From the NCBI RefSeq assembly GCF_000184705.1, contig NC_014831.1, positions 682,001-746,000 of the forward strand: a stretch of 64,000 nucleotides of DNA, given 5' to 3'. This document shows positions 26,506 to 35,090 of the stretch, piece by piece. Each line of letters opens with the position of its first letter. Position 1 is the first letter of the stretch. The DNA is from Thermaerobacter marianensis DSM 12885. Lineage in GTDB: Bacteria; Bacillota; Sulfobacillia; Thermaerobacterales; Thermaerobacteraceae. The notes under the pieces were generated by a model that saw nothing but the letters and a program-made list of their open reading frames with translations, did not search any database and was not told the DNA's origin. The position numbers and the translations under genes were made by a program.

Positions 26506-29309
26506 GCCCCATCCCTCCCTCTCAACTGGCCGGGCGAACCGGCGGGCGCCGGCCCGGGACCGGCGGGCCCGGGGTGATCGACGGCCGCGCCCGGCACGGG
26601 CTCCCGACCCGGACCCGCGTCTCGGGCTCCCGCACCGGTACCGCCCGGCTGGGCCGCCCGCGGGGCCGGGGTGCCCTGGCCGCCGCCCTGCAGCTCCGCC
26701 AGCGCGGTCAGGAACGCCTGGTTCTCCTCCTCCGTCCCGACGGTGACCCGCAGATAGCCGTCCAGCGACGGCTCCCACGGGAAGGCCCGGACGGCGATGC
26801 CCCGCTGCGCCAGCTCCTGCTGCAGGCGCCGGGCGGCGCCGGCCGGTTCGACCCGGAAGAGCAGGAAGTTGCCCCGGGAGGGCAGGGGGGTGATGCCGGG
26901 AACCCGGCCTAACGCGGCGAAGAGCCGGTCCCGGCGGCGCCGGGTCGCCTCCGCCCGGCGCCGGAAGACCTCCCGGTGCTCCAGGGCCACCCGCGCCGCC
27001 ACCAGGGAGAAGGTGTTGACGTTGTAGGGCTGCAGCCACCGCCGCAGCCGGGAGGCCACCGCCGGTGCCGCCACGGCGTATCCCACCCGCGCTCCGGCCA
27101 GGGCGAAGGCCTTGGACAGGGTGCGGAGGATGACCAGTCGCTCCAGGCGGGGCTCCCCGTGGCTGCTGTCGCCGTGGACGCCGTGGCCGCGAGCTTGGCC
27201 ACCGTCGTCACGGCAGCTGCGGGGGGCCGAACCGGCCGTGGCGGGCCCATCCGGGCCGGGCGCGACCGTCCAGGCGTCCAGCACCGACTCGCCGGCGAAC
27301 TCGGCGTACGCCTCGTCCACCACGAGCCAGGTGTCCCCCCGCTGCAACAGCCCCCACACCACGTCCGCATCGCAGCTGAGACCCGTCGGGTTGTTGGGCC
27401 GGCAGAGGAAGACCAGCTTCTCGCCCGGCAGCCCGTCCAGGACGGGCACCAGGTCGTCCAAGGTGACGGCCCGCTCGGGAGGAACCGGCACCGGCCGGTA
27501 CGGCACCCCGGCTGCGGCTGCGGCCGTGGCGTAGTAGCCGAAGGTGGGGGACGGGGCGACGGCGGCGGTGCAGTGCCGGCCCAAGGTCCCCAGCACGGCC
27601 TGCACCAGCTCGTCGGAGCCGTTGCCCAGGACCACCGCTTCCTCCGGCACGCGGGCGTAGGCAGCCAGCTGCGCCGTCACCGCCTGGCGCAGGGCGCGGG
27701 CGGGATAGCGGTGGGGGGCCGGTCCGTCCCCGGCCAGGATCCGGCCCATTTCGGCGACCAGGGCCTCCCGCAGCTCGGCAGGCCACGGCTCGGCCTCGTT
27801 GGCATCCAGCTTGACGGGCGCCGGGCTGTCCGCCACGGTGTAGCCCGGTGCCCCGGCGGGCGCCGCTCCTTCCTGCGGGCGGATGGCGGCGCCACCGGCC
27901 CGTGCGCCTTTTGGCGTCCCGGGTTCTGCCGGCGGCGCGACGGCTGCATCCTGTGGTTCCGGCAGCCGGACCGCGGCAGGACCCGGGGCTCCCTGCGGGC
28001 GGCTCGCCGTGCCGGCCGGCGCCTCCCGCGCTCCCGGTTCGTCCCCTTCCCGCAGCCGGATGCTGGCGGCATGGGCCGGCAGGCCCTCCGCCTCGGCCAG
28101 GACCCGCGCGGCCGGTGCCCAGGCGGCGACGCCCTCGCGGCTGCCGGCGAAGAAGGGAATGCAGCGCACGAAGGCCTCGGGGCTCAGGGCCCCCTGGAAC
28201 CGGGCCGCTCCGCCGGTGGGCAGCACGTGGTTCGTCCCCGCCGCGTAGTCCCCCGCCGCCACGGGCGCGAAGGGGCCCAGGAACACGGCTCCTGCCGCCC
28301 GCACCCGGCGAAGCCACGCCTCGGGGTCGCGAACCTGCAGGCTCAGGTGCTCGGGCGCCAGCCGGCTCGCCAGATCGATGGCTTCGGCGAGGCTCGCGGT
28401 GGCCACCAGGAACCCGCGTTCCAGGGCCGCGGCGGCGATGGCGGCCCGCGGCGCCGCCTCCAGCCGCCGGTCGAGCTCGGCCGCCACAGCATCCAGCAGC
28501 TCCGGCACGGGGCTCAGGCAGCCCACCACCGCCAGGGGGTCGTGCTCCGCCTGGGCCAGCAGGTCCGCCGCCACCCAGGCCGGATGGGCGGAGTCGTCGG
28601 CCACGACCACGATCTCGCTGGGCCCCGCCAGGGAGTCGATCCCCACCCGGTGGGCCACCGCCGCCTTGGCCGCCGTCACGTAGGCATTGCCCGGGCCCAC
28701 GATCTTGTCCACCGCCGGCACCGTCGCCGTCCCATAGGCCAGGGCCGCCACGGCCTGGGCACCCCCGGCCCGGATGACCCGGTGCACGCCGGCCAGCGCC
28801 GCCGCCGCCAGCACCACCGGGGGGATCGAACCGTCGGGCCGGGGCGGCGTGGCCAGCACGATCTCACCCACCCCCGCCAGCCGGGCGGGGATGGCCGTCA
28901 TCAGCACGGTGGAGGGGTAGGCCGCGCGCCCGCCGGGGACGTAGATCCCCACCCGGTCCAGCGGTTGCACCAGCCGGCCCAGGCGGTTGCCCGCCGCGTC
29001 GGTCCACGCCGTGCTCTCCGGGACGAACCGGCGGTGGTAGGCGGCGATGCGGGCGGCCGCCGTCTCCAAAGCCTCCCGCAGGGAAGCGGGCAGGGCCGCC
29101 AGCGCCTGGGCGGGCGCCTCCGGCGGCAGGGCCAGTTCGTCCCGGGTGAGGTGGGGCGCGTCCCAGCGGCGGGTGTACTCCAAGAGCGCCTCGTCGCCGC
29201 GGCGGCGGACGTCATCGACGATGGCCTCGGCCGCCGCCCGGATCTCGGGCGAGAAGGGCTGCCGCCGGTCGAGTTCCGCGACGAGCTCAGAGGGGGTCAA
29301 CCGGCGCAC
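26502..29309 (-). CDS. hisD: HisD-HisC fusion: histidinol dehydrogenase joined to histidinol-phosphate aminotransferase
   Basis: One uninterrupted frame of 935 aa. Residues 1-425 or so are HisD: PLDRVGIYVPGGRAAYPSTVLM, KIVGPGNAYVTAAK, DSLAGPSEIVVVADD, LLAQAEHDP and EHLSLQV. A Pro/Ala/Gly linker covers about 425-505. Residues about 505-880 are HisC, a PLP fold-I aminotransferase: VKLDANE, VLGNGSDELVQAVL, CRPNNPTG, VVDEAYAEFAG and the PLP lysine in TLSKAFALAGARVGYA. A tail of about 50 low-complexity residues follows, and a second insert of about 30 lies before LERLVILRTLSK. GTG at 29309 has AAAGGAG. No stop codon and no ribosome site was seen in the linker, so one polypeptide is predicted. Together they cover histidine steps 7, 9 and 10. 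Confidence 0.88.
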   Translation of the reverse strand: MRRLTPSELVAELDRRQPFSPEIRAAAEAIVDDVRRRGDEALLEYTRRWDAPHLTRDELALPPEAPAQALAALPASLREALETAAARIAAYHRRFVPESTAWTDAAGNRLGRLVQPLDRVGIYVPGGRAAYPSTVLMTAIPARLAGVGEIVLATPPRPDGSIPPVVLAAAALAGVHRVIRAGGAQAVAALAYGTATVPAVDKIVGPGNAYVTAAKAAVAHRVGIDSLAGPSEIVVVADDSAHPAWVAADLLAQAEHDPLAVVGCLSPVPELLDAVAAELDRRLEAAPRAAIAAAALERGFLVATASLAEAIDLASRLAPEHLSLQVRDPEAWLRRVRAAGAVFLGPFAPVAAGDYAAGTNHVLPTGGAARFQGALSPEAFVRCIPFFAGSREGVAAWAPAARVLAEAEGLPAHAASIRLREGDEPGAREAPAGTASRPQGAPGPAAVRLPEPQDAAVAPPAEPGTPKGARAGGAAIRPQEGAAPAGAPGYTVADSPAPVKLDANEAEPWPAELREALVAEMGRILAGDGPAPHRYPARALRQAVTAQLAAYARVPEEAVVLGNGSDELVQAVLGTLGRHCTAAVAPSPTFGYYATAAAAAGVPYRPVPVPPERAVTLDDLVPVLDGLPGEKLVFLCRPNNPTGLSCDADVVWGLLQRGDTWLVVDEAYAEFAGESVLDAWTVAPGPDGPATAGSAPRSCRDDGGQARGHGVHGDSSHGEPRLERLVILRTLSKAFALAGARVGYAVAAPAVASRLRRWLQPYNVNTFSLVAARVALEHREVFRRRAEATRRRRDRLFAALGRVPGITPLPSRGNFLLFRVEPAGAARRLQQELAQRGIAVRAFPWEPSLDGYLRVTVGTEEENQAFLTALAELQGGGQGTPAPRAAQPGGTGAGARDAGPGREPVPGAAVDHPGPAGPGPAPAGSPGQLRGRDGA

Positions 29310-30139
29310 GGCCGCTCGCTCCTTTCCCCGGCTGCGATCCTGGGCCCGGCCGGGACGGCGTTGCCGGCCCGGACCGTACCGTCGTGGACGACCGTACCTG
29401 GGTTGGGGGCCGGAGCGGCCGCGGCCGCCTTCTCCAGCCGCTCCACCAGCGGCAGGATGGCCTCCTCCCGCAGGCGCAGGCTGGCCTCGTTGGCGATCAG
29501 CCGCGCCGTGCTGGAGAAGAGCACCTCGTACTCCACCAGCCCGTGGGCCCGCAGGGTCCGCCCCGTGGCCACCAGGTCGACGATCACGTCGGCCAGGCCC
29601 ACCAGCGGCGCCAGTTCCACCGACCCCGCCAGGGGGATCACCTCGACCTCCAGCGGCCCGCCACCCAGGGCGCGGCGGGCGCAGGCGGGGTACTTGGTGG
29701 CCACCCGCAGCCGTCCCGGCTGGGTGCGCCGCCACGGCCAGGTCGCGGCGCCGGCCGCCGGTCCGGCCACCGCCATGCGGCAGGCGCCGGCCCGCAGATC
29801 GACCAGTTCCACCGCCCCGGGCGGGTCGAACCGGCCCGGGCGGGCGTCGCCGGCCATCTCCTCCAACACGTCCTTGCCGGTGATGCCCAGGTCGGCACCG
29901 CCGAAGGCCACGTAACTCCACACGTCGCCCGGACGAACCAGCAGCAGCCGCACGCCGCTGGCGGCGTCGTCCAAAAGCAGGGCCGTCGGGTCGCCGCCGG
30001 CGGCCAGCGGGGCCGCGGCGGCGATGCCGGCCCGGGCGCACAGGGCCGCCACCTCGGGCAACATGCGGCCCTTGGGCAGCGCCAGGGTGAGGGGTCGAGC
30101 GGGGCTCCCCGCGAGGGGGCTCAGGGTTCCGTCCGTCAA
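29297..30139 (-). CDS. hisG: ATP phosphoribosyltransferase, short form HisG
   Basis: 280 aa. The catalytic part matches HisG-S: LTLALPKGRMLPEV, YVAFGGADLGITGKDVLEE, LRVATKYPACARRAL, the PRPP-loop-like ADVIVDLVATGRTLRAHGL and FSSTARLIANEASL. It lacks the C-terminal regulatory domain of the long form. This is consistent with the adjacent hisZ, whose product allosterically regulates HisG-S by family knowledge. The last 50 residues are a low-complexity tail. The start is TTG at 30139 with AAAAGGAG upstream. TTGA overlaps the hisZ stop, and the 3' end overlaps the hisDC start by 13 bases. Confidence 0.92.
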   Translation of the reverse strand: MTDGTLSPLAGSPARPLTLALPKGRMLPEVAALCARAGIAAAAPLAAGGDPTALLLDDAASGVRLLLVRPGDVWSYVAFGGADLGITGKDVLEEMAGDARPGRFDPPGAVELVDLRAGACRMAVAGPAAGAATWPWRRTQPGRLRVATKYPACARRALGGGPLEVEVIPLAGSVELAPLVGLADVIVDLVATGRTLRAHGLVEYEVLFSSTARLIANEASLRLREEAILPLVERLEKAAAAAPAPNPGTVVHDGTVRAGNAVPAGPRIAAGERSERPCAG

Positions 30140-31776
30140 GGCAACCGCTCCTTTTCCGCGGCGGTGGTCGCCACTGGCCAGGCCATCCGCAGGACGCGCC
30201 GCGTACCGTCCAGCCAGAGCAGGCGCAGGCAGCCCAGCCGCCGGGCGGCGTCCAGGGCGGCGTCTTCCGAGGCCAGCCCGGCCATGACCACCGCCGAAGC
30301 GCCCTGCTGCCGGAGCCGGCGGGCTTCCTCCCAGAGGCGCTCCGCCGCGCCCGGCCAGTCGGCCGGGGCGGGGGGCGCGGCGGCCCGGGTGCCGGAATCC
30401 GGGCTGATGGCACCGGCCGGGCCGGTGCCATCAGCCGCGGCATCCGCGCCCGGTGACGTCCCGGACCCGGCAGCCGGCGAGGGGACGGGCCCGGCGACCA
30501 GGTAGTCGATGGTCGCCCGCCCCGGGCCGCCGGTCGGGACACCGGCCCTGAGGACGCCGGGCAGGCCGTCCGGCGCCCTGCCGTTGCCGTCCCCGGCGGG
30601 CAGGGACCCGGCCCCGCCGGCCGGCACCGCTGCCGACATGGCGGCCATGTCGCCGGCGGCCGCCTCCGCGGCGACCACCGCCTCCAGATCGAACGCCACC
30701 CCCACGGCCGGCCCCCGTCCGCCGAACCGCGCCAGCAGCTCGTCGTAGCGGCCGCCCGCGGCGATGCGGAACCGCCCCGCGAAGACCTCCACCACCAGGC
30801 CCGTGTAGTACTGCAGGTCGCGGACCAGGCCCGGTTCCATCCGGATCCGTGCGGCTGCCCGCGGCCCGAAGAAGCGGCCGGCCGCCTCCAGGACCGCGGC
30901 CAGCTCGGCGGCCGCCTCACCGCCCACCTGGGCCAGGATTTGCCGAGCCTCCGCCAGGGGGAAGCTGCCCGTCAGCACCCGGTAGGCGCGGGCGGCCGCC
31001 GCCCCGCCCAGGGCGGCTTCCAGCTCCTGGCGCAGGGCGACGCGGTCCCGCCGGGCCACGGCGGCCAGGACGGCGGCCGTGGCCGGTTCGTCCAGTCCGG
31101 CGGCTGCCAGGAACTGCTGCAGCACCCCGGCGTGCCCCACCGCCACCCGGGCCGGGATCCCCGCGCCGTCAGGCCCCGGGCTGTCGAGCTCCAGGGCGTC
31201 CAGAGCGTCTAGCACCAGCCCCAGGATCTCCACGTCGCCTGCGGGCGCCGGGGCGCCCAGGAGCTCGACCCCCGCCTGGGTGACGGCGGTGAACCGCCCG
31301 TCCCGCGGATCGCGGCGGTAGACGGGGTCGACGTAGGACAGCCGCCAGGGATCGGGGCCGTGGAACCGGGGCGCCGCCCAGCGAGCGACGGCCAGGGTGT
31401 GGTCCGGCCGCAGGGCCAGCACCCGGCCCGCGGGGTCGACGAACCGGCAGAGGGCTGTCTCGGGGAACACCCCGAGCAGCTCGGCGCCGGCTTCTTCCCA
31501 GAGGGGGGTCCGGATGCGCCGGTACCCCCAGCGGGCAAACAGGGAGGCCAGGCGGCGGCGGGCCTCCTCGTCCCGGTCGCCCGCCAGGGCCGGGTCGGCG
31601 AGCAGGGCGGGGCCGGTGGGCAGCGCGGGGCCGGAGGTGCCGCCGGACCCGGTGGGGCCCGACGCGGCATCACCGGACGCAGCCGGGTGGAAGGCGCCGG
31701 CGCTGGACGCGGTCGAGCCCGGGGCGGTGGGGCCGGCGGCGGTATCGGAGTTCGACAGGGGGGCAGGCTGCAGCAT
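30136..31776 (-). CDS. hisZ: ATP phosphoribosyltransferase regulatory subunit HisZ
   Basis: 546 aa, class II aminoacyl-tRNA-synthetase-like fold. Motifs: RLASLFARWGYRRIRTPLWEEA, RFVDPAGRVLALRPDHTLAVAR, WRLSYVDPVYRRDP, QAGVELLGA, LVRDLQYYTGLVVEVFAG and IAAGGRYDELLARFGGRGPAVGVAFDLE. It is about 150 residues longer than typical HisZ: a Ser/Gly/Ala leader at 1-58 and an insert of about 90 at roughly 400-490 (near 30380-30650) between the two C-terminal parts. The start ATG has GAGGAGGATC. First gene of the operon. It forms the hetero-octamer with HisG in characterised systems. Confidence 0.88.
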   Translation of the reverse strand: MLQPAPLSNSDTAAGPTAPGSTASSAGAFHPAASGDAASGPTGSGGTSGPALPTGPALLADPALAGDRDEEARRRLASLFARWGYRRIRTPLWEEAGAELLGVFPETALCRFVDPAGRVLALRPDHTLAVARWAAPRFHGPDPWRLSYVDPVYRRDPRDGRFTAVTQAGVELLGAPAPAGDVEILGLVLDALDALELDSPGPDGAGIPARVAVGHAGVLQQFLAAAGLDEPATAAVLAAVARRDRVALRQELEAALGGAAAARAYRVLTGSFPLAEARQILAQVGGEAAAELAAVLEAAGRFFGPRAAARIRMEPGLVRDLQYYTGLVVEVFAGRFRIAAGGRYDELLARFGGRGPAVGVAFDLEAVVAAEAAAGDMAAMSAAVPAGGAGSLPAGDGNGRAPDGLPGVLRAGVPTGGPGRATIDYLVAGPVPSPAAGSGTSPGADAAADGTGPAGAISPDSGTRAAAPPAPADWPGAAERLWEEARRLRQQGASAVVMAGLASEDAALDAARRLGCLRLLWLDGTRRVLRMAWPVATTAAEKERLP

Positions 31777-31818
31777 GGCGATCCTCCTCGGCACGTGCGG
31801 AAAGAGGACATCGTGACT

Positions 31819-31852
31819 TTGACACGGTTACTTTAACACTTTAACACTTTAG
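31819..31852. promoter_or_regulatory. AT-rich control region upstream of hisZ with tandem 8-base repeats
   Basis: On the minus strand TAAAGTGT is repeated twice in tandem and begun a third time (TAAAGT), at about 31831-31852, 55-75 bases ahead of hisZ. On the plus strand TTGACA (31819-31824), a 17-base spacer and TAACAC form a fair promoter facing the operon at 32072. The repeats overlap this promoter. They could bind a histidine-responsive regulator such as the YerC/HisR-like protein at 36180-36569. That link is inference. Confidence 0.5.
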
Positions 31853-32071
31853 CGGGATAAAGCAACAGGTCCGCGGGATCAACCAACAAGTCCATGAGGG
31901 CTTGGAACCGGGGGGATGTCGTTGCCCCACCCGTCCCGGTGGCGGGGGAAAGGGTTCCGGCACCGCGTGGGGAATTGCCCCTCAAGCCGGTCGTACAGGG
32001 GCCCGGCAGGGGGCGGCCGCGCCCACCTTCCGGGACCGCCTCGACCACCGGCAGACAGGGAGGCATGTCCT

Positions 32072-33205
32072 GTGTACGACGTCATCGTGGTGGGGCTGGG
32101 CGGCATGGGCGGTGCCATCGCGTACCACCTGGCCCGCCGGGGGCGGCGGGTGTTGGGGCTGGACCGGCTGGCGCCACCCCACGACGCCGGTTCGTCCCAC
32201 GGCCAGAGCCGGATCATCCGCCAGGCCTACTTCGAAGACCCGGCCTACGTGCCGCTGCTCCTGCGGGCGTACGAGCTCTGGGAGGCCCTGGAGCGGGACG
32301 CCGGTGAGACCTTGCTGGTCAAGACCGGGGGCCTGATGATCGGCACCCCCGATTCGGACATCGTGGCGGGGAGCACGGAGAGCGCCCGGCGCCACGGGCT
32401 GAAGTACAGGATGCTCAGCCCCGAGGATGTGGGTCGCTGGTTCCCGGCCTTCCGCCTCGAACCCCACGAGGTGGCGGTGTACGAGGAGGAGGCGGGGGTC
32501 CTCTTCCCGGAGAAGGCGGTGGCGGCGCACCTTCGCCTGGCGCGGGCGGCGGGCGCCGAGCTGCGGCTCAACGAGCCGGTGGAATCCTGGGTGGCCGGCC
32601 CGTCGTCGGTCTCGGTGCGGACGCCGGCCGGACGCTACCAGGCGGAGCGGCTGGTGCTGGCGGCGGGGGCGTGGAACCCGCGGCTTTTGGGGGCGCCCTT
32701 CCCGCTGGAGGTGGAGCGGCAGGTCAGCCTCTGGTTCCGGCCCGCGGAGCGCCCCGACTGGTTTGAGAAGAACTTTCCCGTCTTCATCTGGGATCGCGGC
32801 GCGGAGCCCGCCCTCTACGGCCTGCCCGGCCTGCATGGCGAGGGCATCAAGGTGGGCCTGCACCACGGCGGGCAGCTGGGCGATCCCGACCGCCTGTCCC
32901 GCCAGGTGGGGGAGGACGACATCGAGCCCGTCCGCCGGCTGCTGGCCCGGCGGATCCCGCTGCTGGATCCGGATCCCGTCCGGGGAGCGGTCTGCCTTTA
33001 CACCAACACGCCGGACCGCCACTTCCTGGTCGGTGTCCACCCGGACCACCCGGCCGTGGTGCTGGCGGCCGGCTTCTCCGGCCACGGCTTCAAGTTCTGC
33101 CCGGTGATCGGCGAGGCCGTGGCCGACCTGGTGGAGGGCAAGGAGCGCCGGGATTTGGCGCTCTTCGATCCGGGGCGGTTCCGGCCGGCCCGGGGGAGGG
33201 CATAG
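32072..33205 (+). CDS. FAD-dependent amine oxidase (N-methyltryptophan/sarcosine oxidase family)
   Basis: 377 aa, DAO fold. It begins MYDVIVVGLGGMGGAIAYHLARRGRRVLGLDR, a Rossmann FAD-binding motif, followed by GSSHGQSRIIRQAYFEDPAYVPLL, the region leading to covalent flavin chemistry in MSOX/SolA enzymes. The C-terminus has VVLAAGFSGHGFKFCPVIGEAVADL. The Cys in KFCP matches the residue carrying covalent FAD in monomeric sarcosine oxidases. By family knowledge it oxidises an N-methyl amino acid to formaldehyde, amino acid and H2O2. GTG at 32072 has GGGAGG 8 bases upstream. First gene of a four-gene operon. Confidence 0.87.
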   Translation: MYDVIVVGLGGMGGAIAYHLARRGRRVLGLDRLAPPHDAGSSHGQSRIIRQAYFEDPAYVPLLLRAYELWEALERDAGETLLVKTGGLMIGTPDSDIVAGSTESARRHGLKYRMLSPEDVGRWFPAFRLEPHEVAVYEEEAGVLFPEKAVAAHLRLARAAGAELRLNEPVESWVAGPSSVSVRTPAGRYQAERLVLAAGAWNPRLLGAPFPLEVERQVSLWFRPAERPDWFEKNFPVFIWDRGAEPALYGLPGLHGEGIKVGLHHGGQLGDPDRLSRQVGEDDIEPVRRLLARRIPLLDPDPVRGAVCLYTNTPDRHFLVGVHPDHPAVVLAAGFSGHGFKFCPVIGEAVADLVEGKERRDLALFDPGRFRPARGRA

Positions 33206-33206
33206 C

Positions 33207-34106
33207 GTGGGCGCCCGGGGGATCGCGTACGTGCTGGCGGCGGCCTCCCTGTGGGGCACGCTGGGCATCGTCGCCCGGCTGGCGTACGCCGGCGGGGCGG
33301 GGCCCGGCGAGGTGGTGTTCTTCCGGGCCGCCATCGCCTTCGGTCTGGCGCTGCTGGTGGCGTGGCGGCAGGGCGTGCCCCTGGGCGTGCCGCGCCGGCA
33401 GTGGCCGCTTTTGGGGGCCTACGGCACCGTCAGCGTGGGCCTGTTCTACCTGAGCTACTTCTGGGCGGTGCGGCTCTTGCCCGTGGCGGTGGCGGCGGTG
33501 CTGCTGTACACCGCGCCGGTGTTCGTGGCGGTGCTGGCGCGGCTGTTGCTGGGCGAGCCCCTGGGGCCGCGGCGGGTGCTGGCCCTGGCGGTGGCCGTGG
33601 CCGGGGTGGTGCTGGTCAGCGCCCCCGACCCCGCCGCCGGCATCACCTGGACCGGCGTGGCCGCGGGGCTGCTGGCCGGGCTGACGTACGCCCTCTACAG
33701 CATCTTCGGCAAGTTGGCGCTGCGGGACCTGGATCCGGCGGCGGTGGTGGTCTACACCCTGGGCATCGGCGCCCTGGTGCTGCTGGCCGCCCTGCCCCCC
33801 GGCCGCCTGCTGGCCATCCAGTGGCCGCCGGCGGTGTGGGGGTGGGTGGTGCTGCTCGGCGTGGGACCCACCTTCCTCGCCTACCGGCTGTACACCGCCG
33901 GGCTGCAGTGGGTGCCGGCGTCCACCGCTGCCATCGTGGCGACGGTCGAACCGGTGGTGGCGGCCGGCCTGGGCTGGCTGGTGCTGGGCGAGGCCTTGAC
34001 GGCGGGCCAGGGAGCCGGGGCGGCGCTGGTCCTGCTGGCCGGCCTGCTGGCCCAGGAGGGGGCCGCAAGGAAGGAGGCGGAGCGGCCGTGCCCGTCCGCT
34101 GGTTGA
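33207..34106 (+). CDS. EamA-family permease (first copy in operon)
   Basis: 299 aa, about ten membrane segments in two EamA repeats. Features: GIAYVLAAASLWGTLGIVARLAY, PVAVAAVLLYTAPVFVAVLARLLLGEPLGPRRVLAL, and in repeat 2 STAAIVATVEPVVAAGLGWLVLGEALTAGQGAGAALVLLAG. The start GTG is 1 base after the oxidase stop, with GGGGGAGGGC upstream. The 3' end overlaps the next gene by 19 bases. It could export or import the amino acid handled by the flanking enzymes; the substrate is unknown. Confidence 0.88.
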   Translation: MGARGIAYVLAAASLWGTLGIVARLAYAGGAGPGEVVFFRAAIAFGLALLVAWRQGVPLGVPRRQWPLLGAYGTVSVGLFYLSYFWAVRLLPVAVAAVLLYTAPVFVAVLARLLLGEPLGPRRVLALAVAVAGVVLVSAPDPAAGITWTGVAAGLLAGLTYALYSIFGKLALRDLDPAAVVVYTLGIGALVLLAALPPGRLLAIQWPPAVWGWVVLLGVGPTFLAYRLYTAGLQWVPASTAAIVATVEPVVAAGLGWLVLGEALTAGQGAGAALVLLAGLLAQEGAARKEAERPCPSAG

Positions 34107-35077
34107 GCGCTGCCGACGTGGAACGCTGCCTGCCCATGGCCGCGGCCGTCGACGCCATGGCCGAGGCCTTTACGGCCGTCAGCGCGGGCCGGGTCGCCAT
34201 GCCCCTGCGGCTGGGCGTGGAGGCCCCGGCGGCGGGCGGTACGACACTGTTCATGCCCGCCCACGATCCCGGGCTCGGCTACACCGTGCTGAAGATGGTA
34301 TCGGTCTACCCCGGCAACCCCGCCCGCGGGTTGCCGGCCATCAACGGGATGGTGATCCTGGTCGACGGCGCCACCGGGCAGCCCGTGGCCGTCATGGACG
34401 GGGCCGCCCTGACCGCGCTGCGTACCGGGGCGGCCAGTGGCGCCGCCACCCGGGCCCTGGCCCGGGAGGATGCGGCCGTGCTGGCCGTGCTGGGGGCCGG
34501 AGCCCAGGCGCCTTACCAGGCGCTGGCCGTCTGTGCCGTGCGGCCCATCCGCCAGGTGCGGATCTACAACCGGACCCGGGCGCGGGCCGAGGCCCTGGCC
34601 CGATCCCTGGCGGGGCGCCTCGGGGCCGGCGTCGAGGTGGTCGTGGCGGAAAGTCCCGCCGAGGCGGCCCGGGGTGCCGACGTGATCTGCACGGCCACGT
34701 CCAGCACCGAGCCGCTGCTGGACGCGGGCTACGTGGCCCCGGGCACCCACGTCAACACCGTCGGCAGCTTCCGGCCGGCCATGCGGGAGCTGGGCCGGGA
34801 CCTGGTGGCCCGGGCGCGGCCGGTGTTCGTGGACCAGGTGCAGGCGGCCCGCGAGGAGGCGGGCGAGCTGATCGACGCCCTCCAGGCCGGCGTGCTCGGC
34901 CCGGGGGACCTGGTGGAACTCGGCCAGGTGCTGGCCGGCGCCCGGCCCGGCCGGGTGGACCCGGAGCAGATCACCCTGTTCAAGAGCTGCGGCCTGGCCG
35001 CCCAGGACCTGTACGCCGCCGCCCGGGTCTGGGAGCGGGCGCGGGAACTGGGCGTGGGGCAGGACGTCGAGCTGTAG
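34088..35077 (+). CDS. Ornithine cyclodeaminase / mu-crystallin family enzyme
   Basis: 329 aa. Family blocks: RWLSAADVERCLPMAAAVDAMAEAF, PLRLGVEAPAAGGTTLFMPAHDP, TVLKMVSVYPGNPARGLPAINGMVILVDGATGQPVAVMDGAALTALRTGAASGAATRALA, then the NAD-binding loop VLGAGAQAPYQA and VNTVGSFRPAMRELGRDL. The family contains ornithine cyclodeaminase, lysine cyclodeaminase, alanine dehydrogenase (archaeal) and ketimine reductases, and motif reading cannot separate them here. The start GTG has AAGGAGGCGG and lies inside the permease gene. Next to an N-methyl amino acid oxidase, an imine/ketimine reductase role would be reasonable. Confidence 0.85.
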   Translation: MPVRWLSAADVERCLPMAAAVDAMAEAFTAVSAGRVAMPLRLGVEAPAAGGTTLFMPAHDPGLGYTVLKMVSVYPGNPARGLPAINGMVILVDGATGQPVAVMDGAALTALRTGAASGAATRALAREDAAVLAVLGAGAQAPYQALAVCAVRPIRQVRIYNRTRARAEALARSLAGRLGAGVEVVVAESPAEAARGADVICTATSSTEPLLDAGYVAPGTHVNTVGSFRPAMRELGRDLVARARPVFVDQVQAAREEAGELIDALQAGVLGPGDLVELGQVLAGARPGRVDPEQITLFKSCGLAAQDLYAAARVWERARELGVGQDVEL

Positions 35078-35090
35078 GAGGGGACACGAG

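Noticed and set aside
27790-28060. Frameshift or missed stop between hisD and hisC
   Set aside because: The frame stays open through the linker and both flanking domains are complete and in the same phase, so a fusion is the simpler reading.
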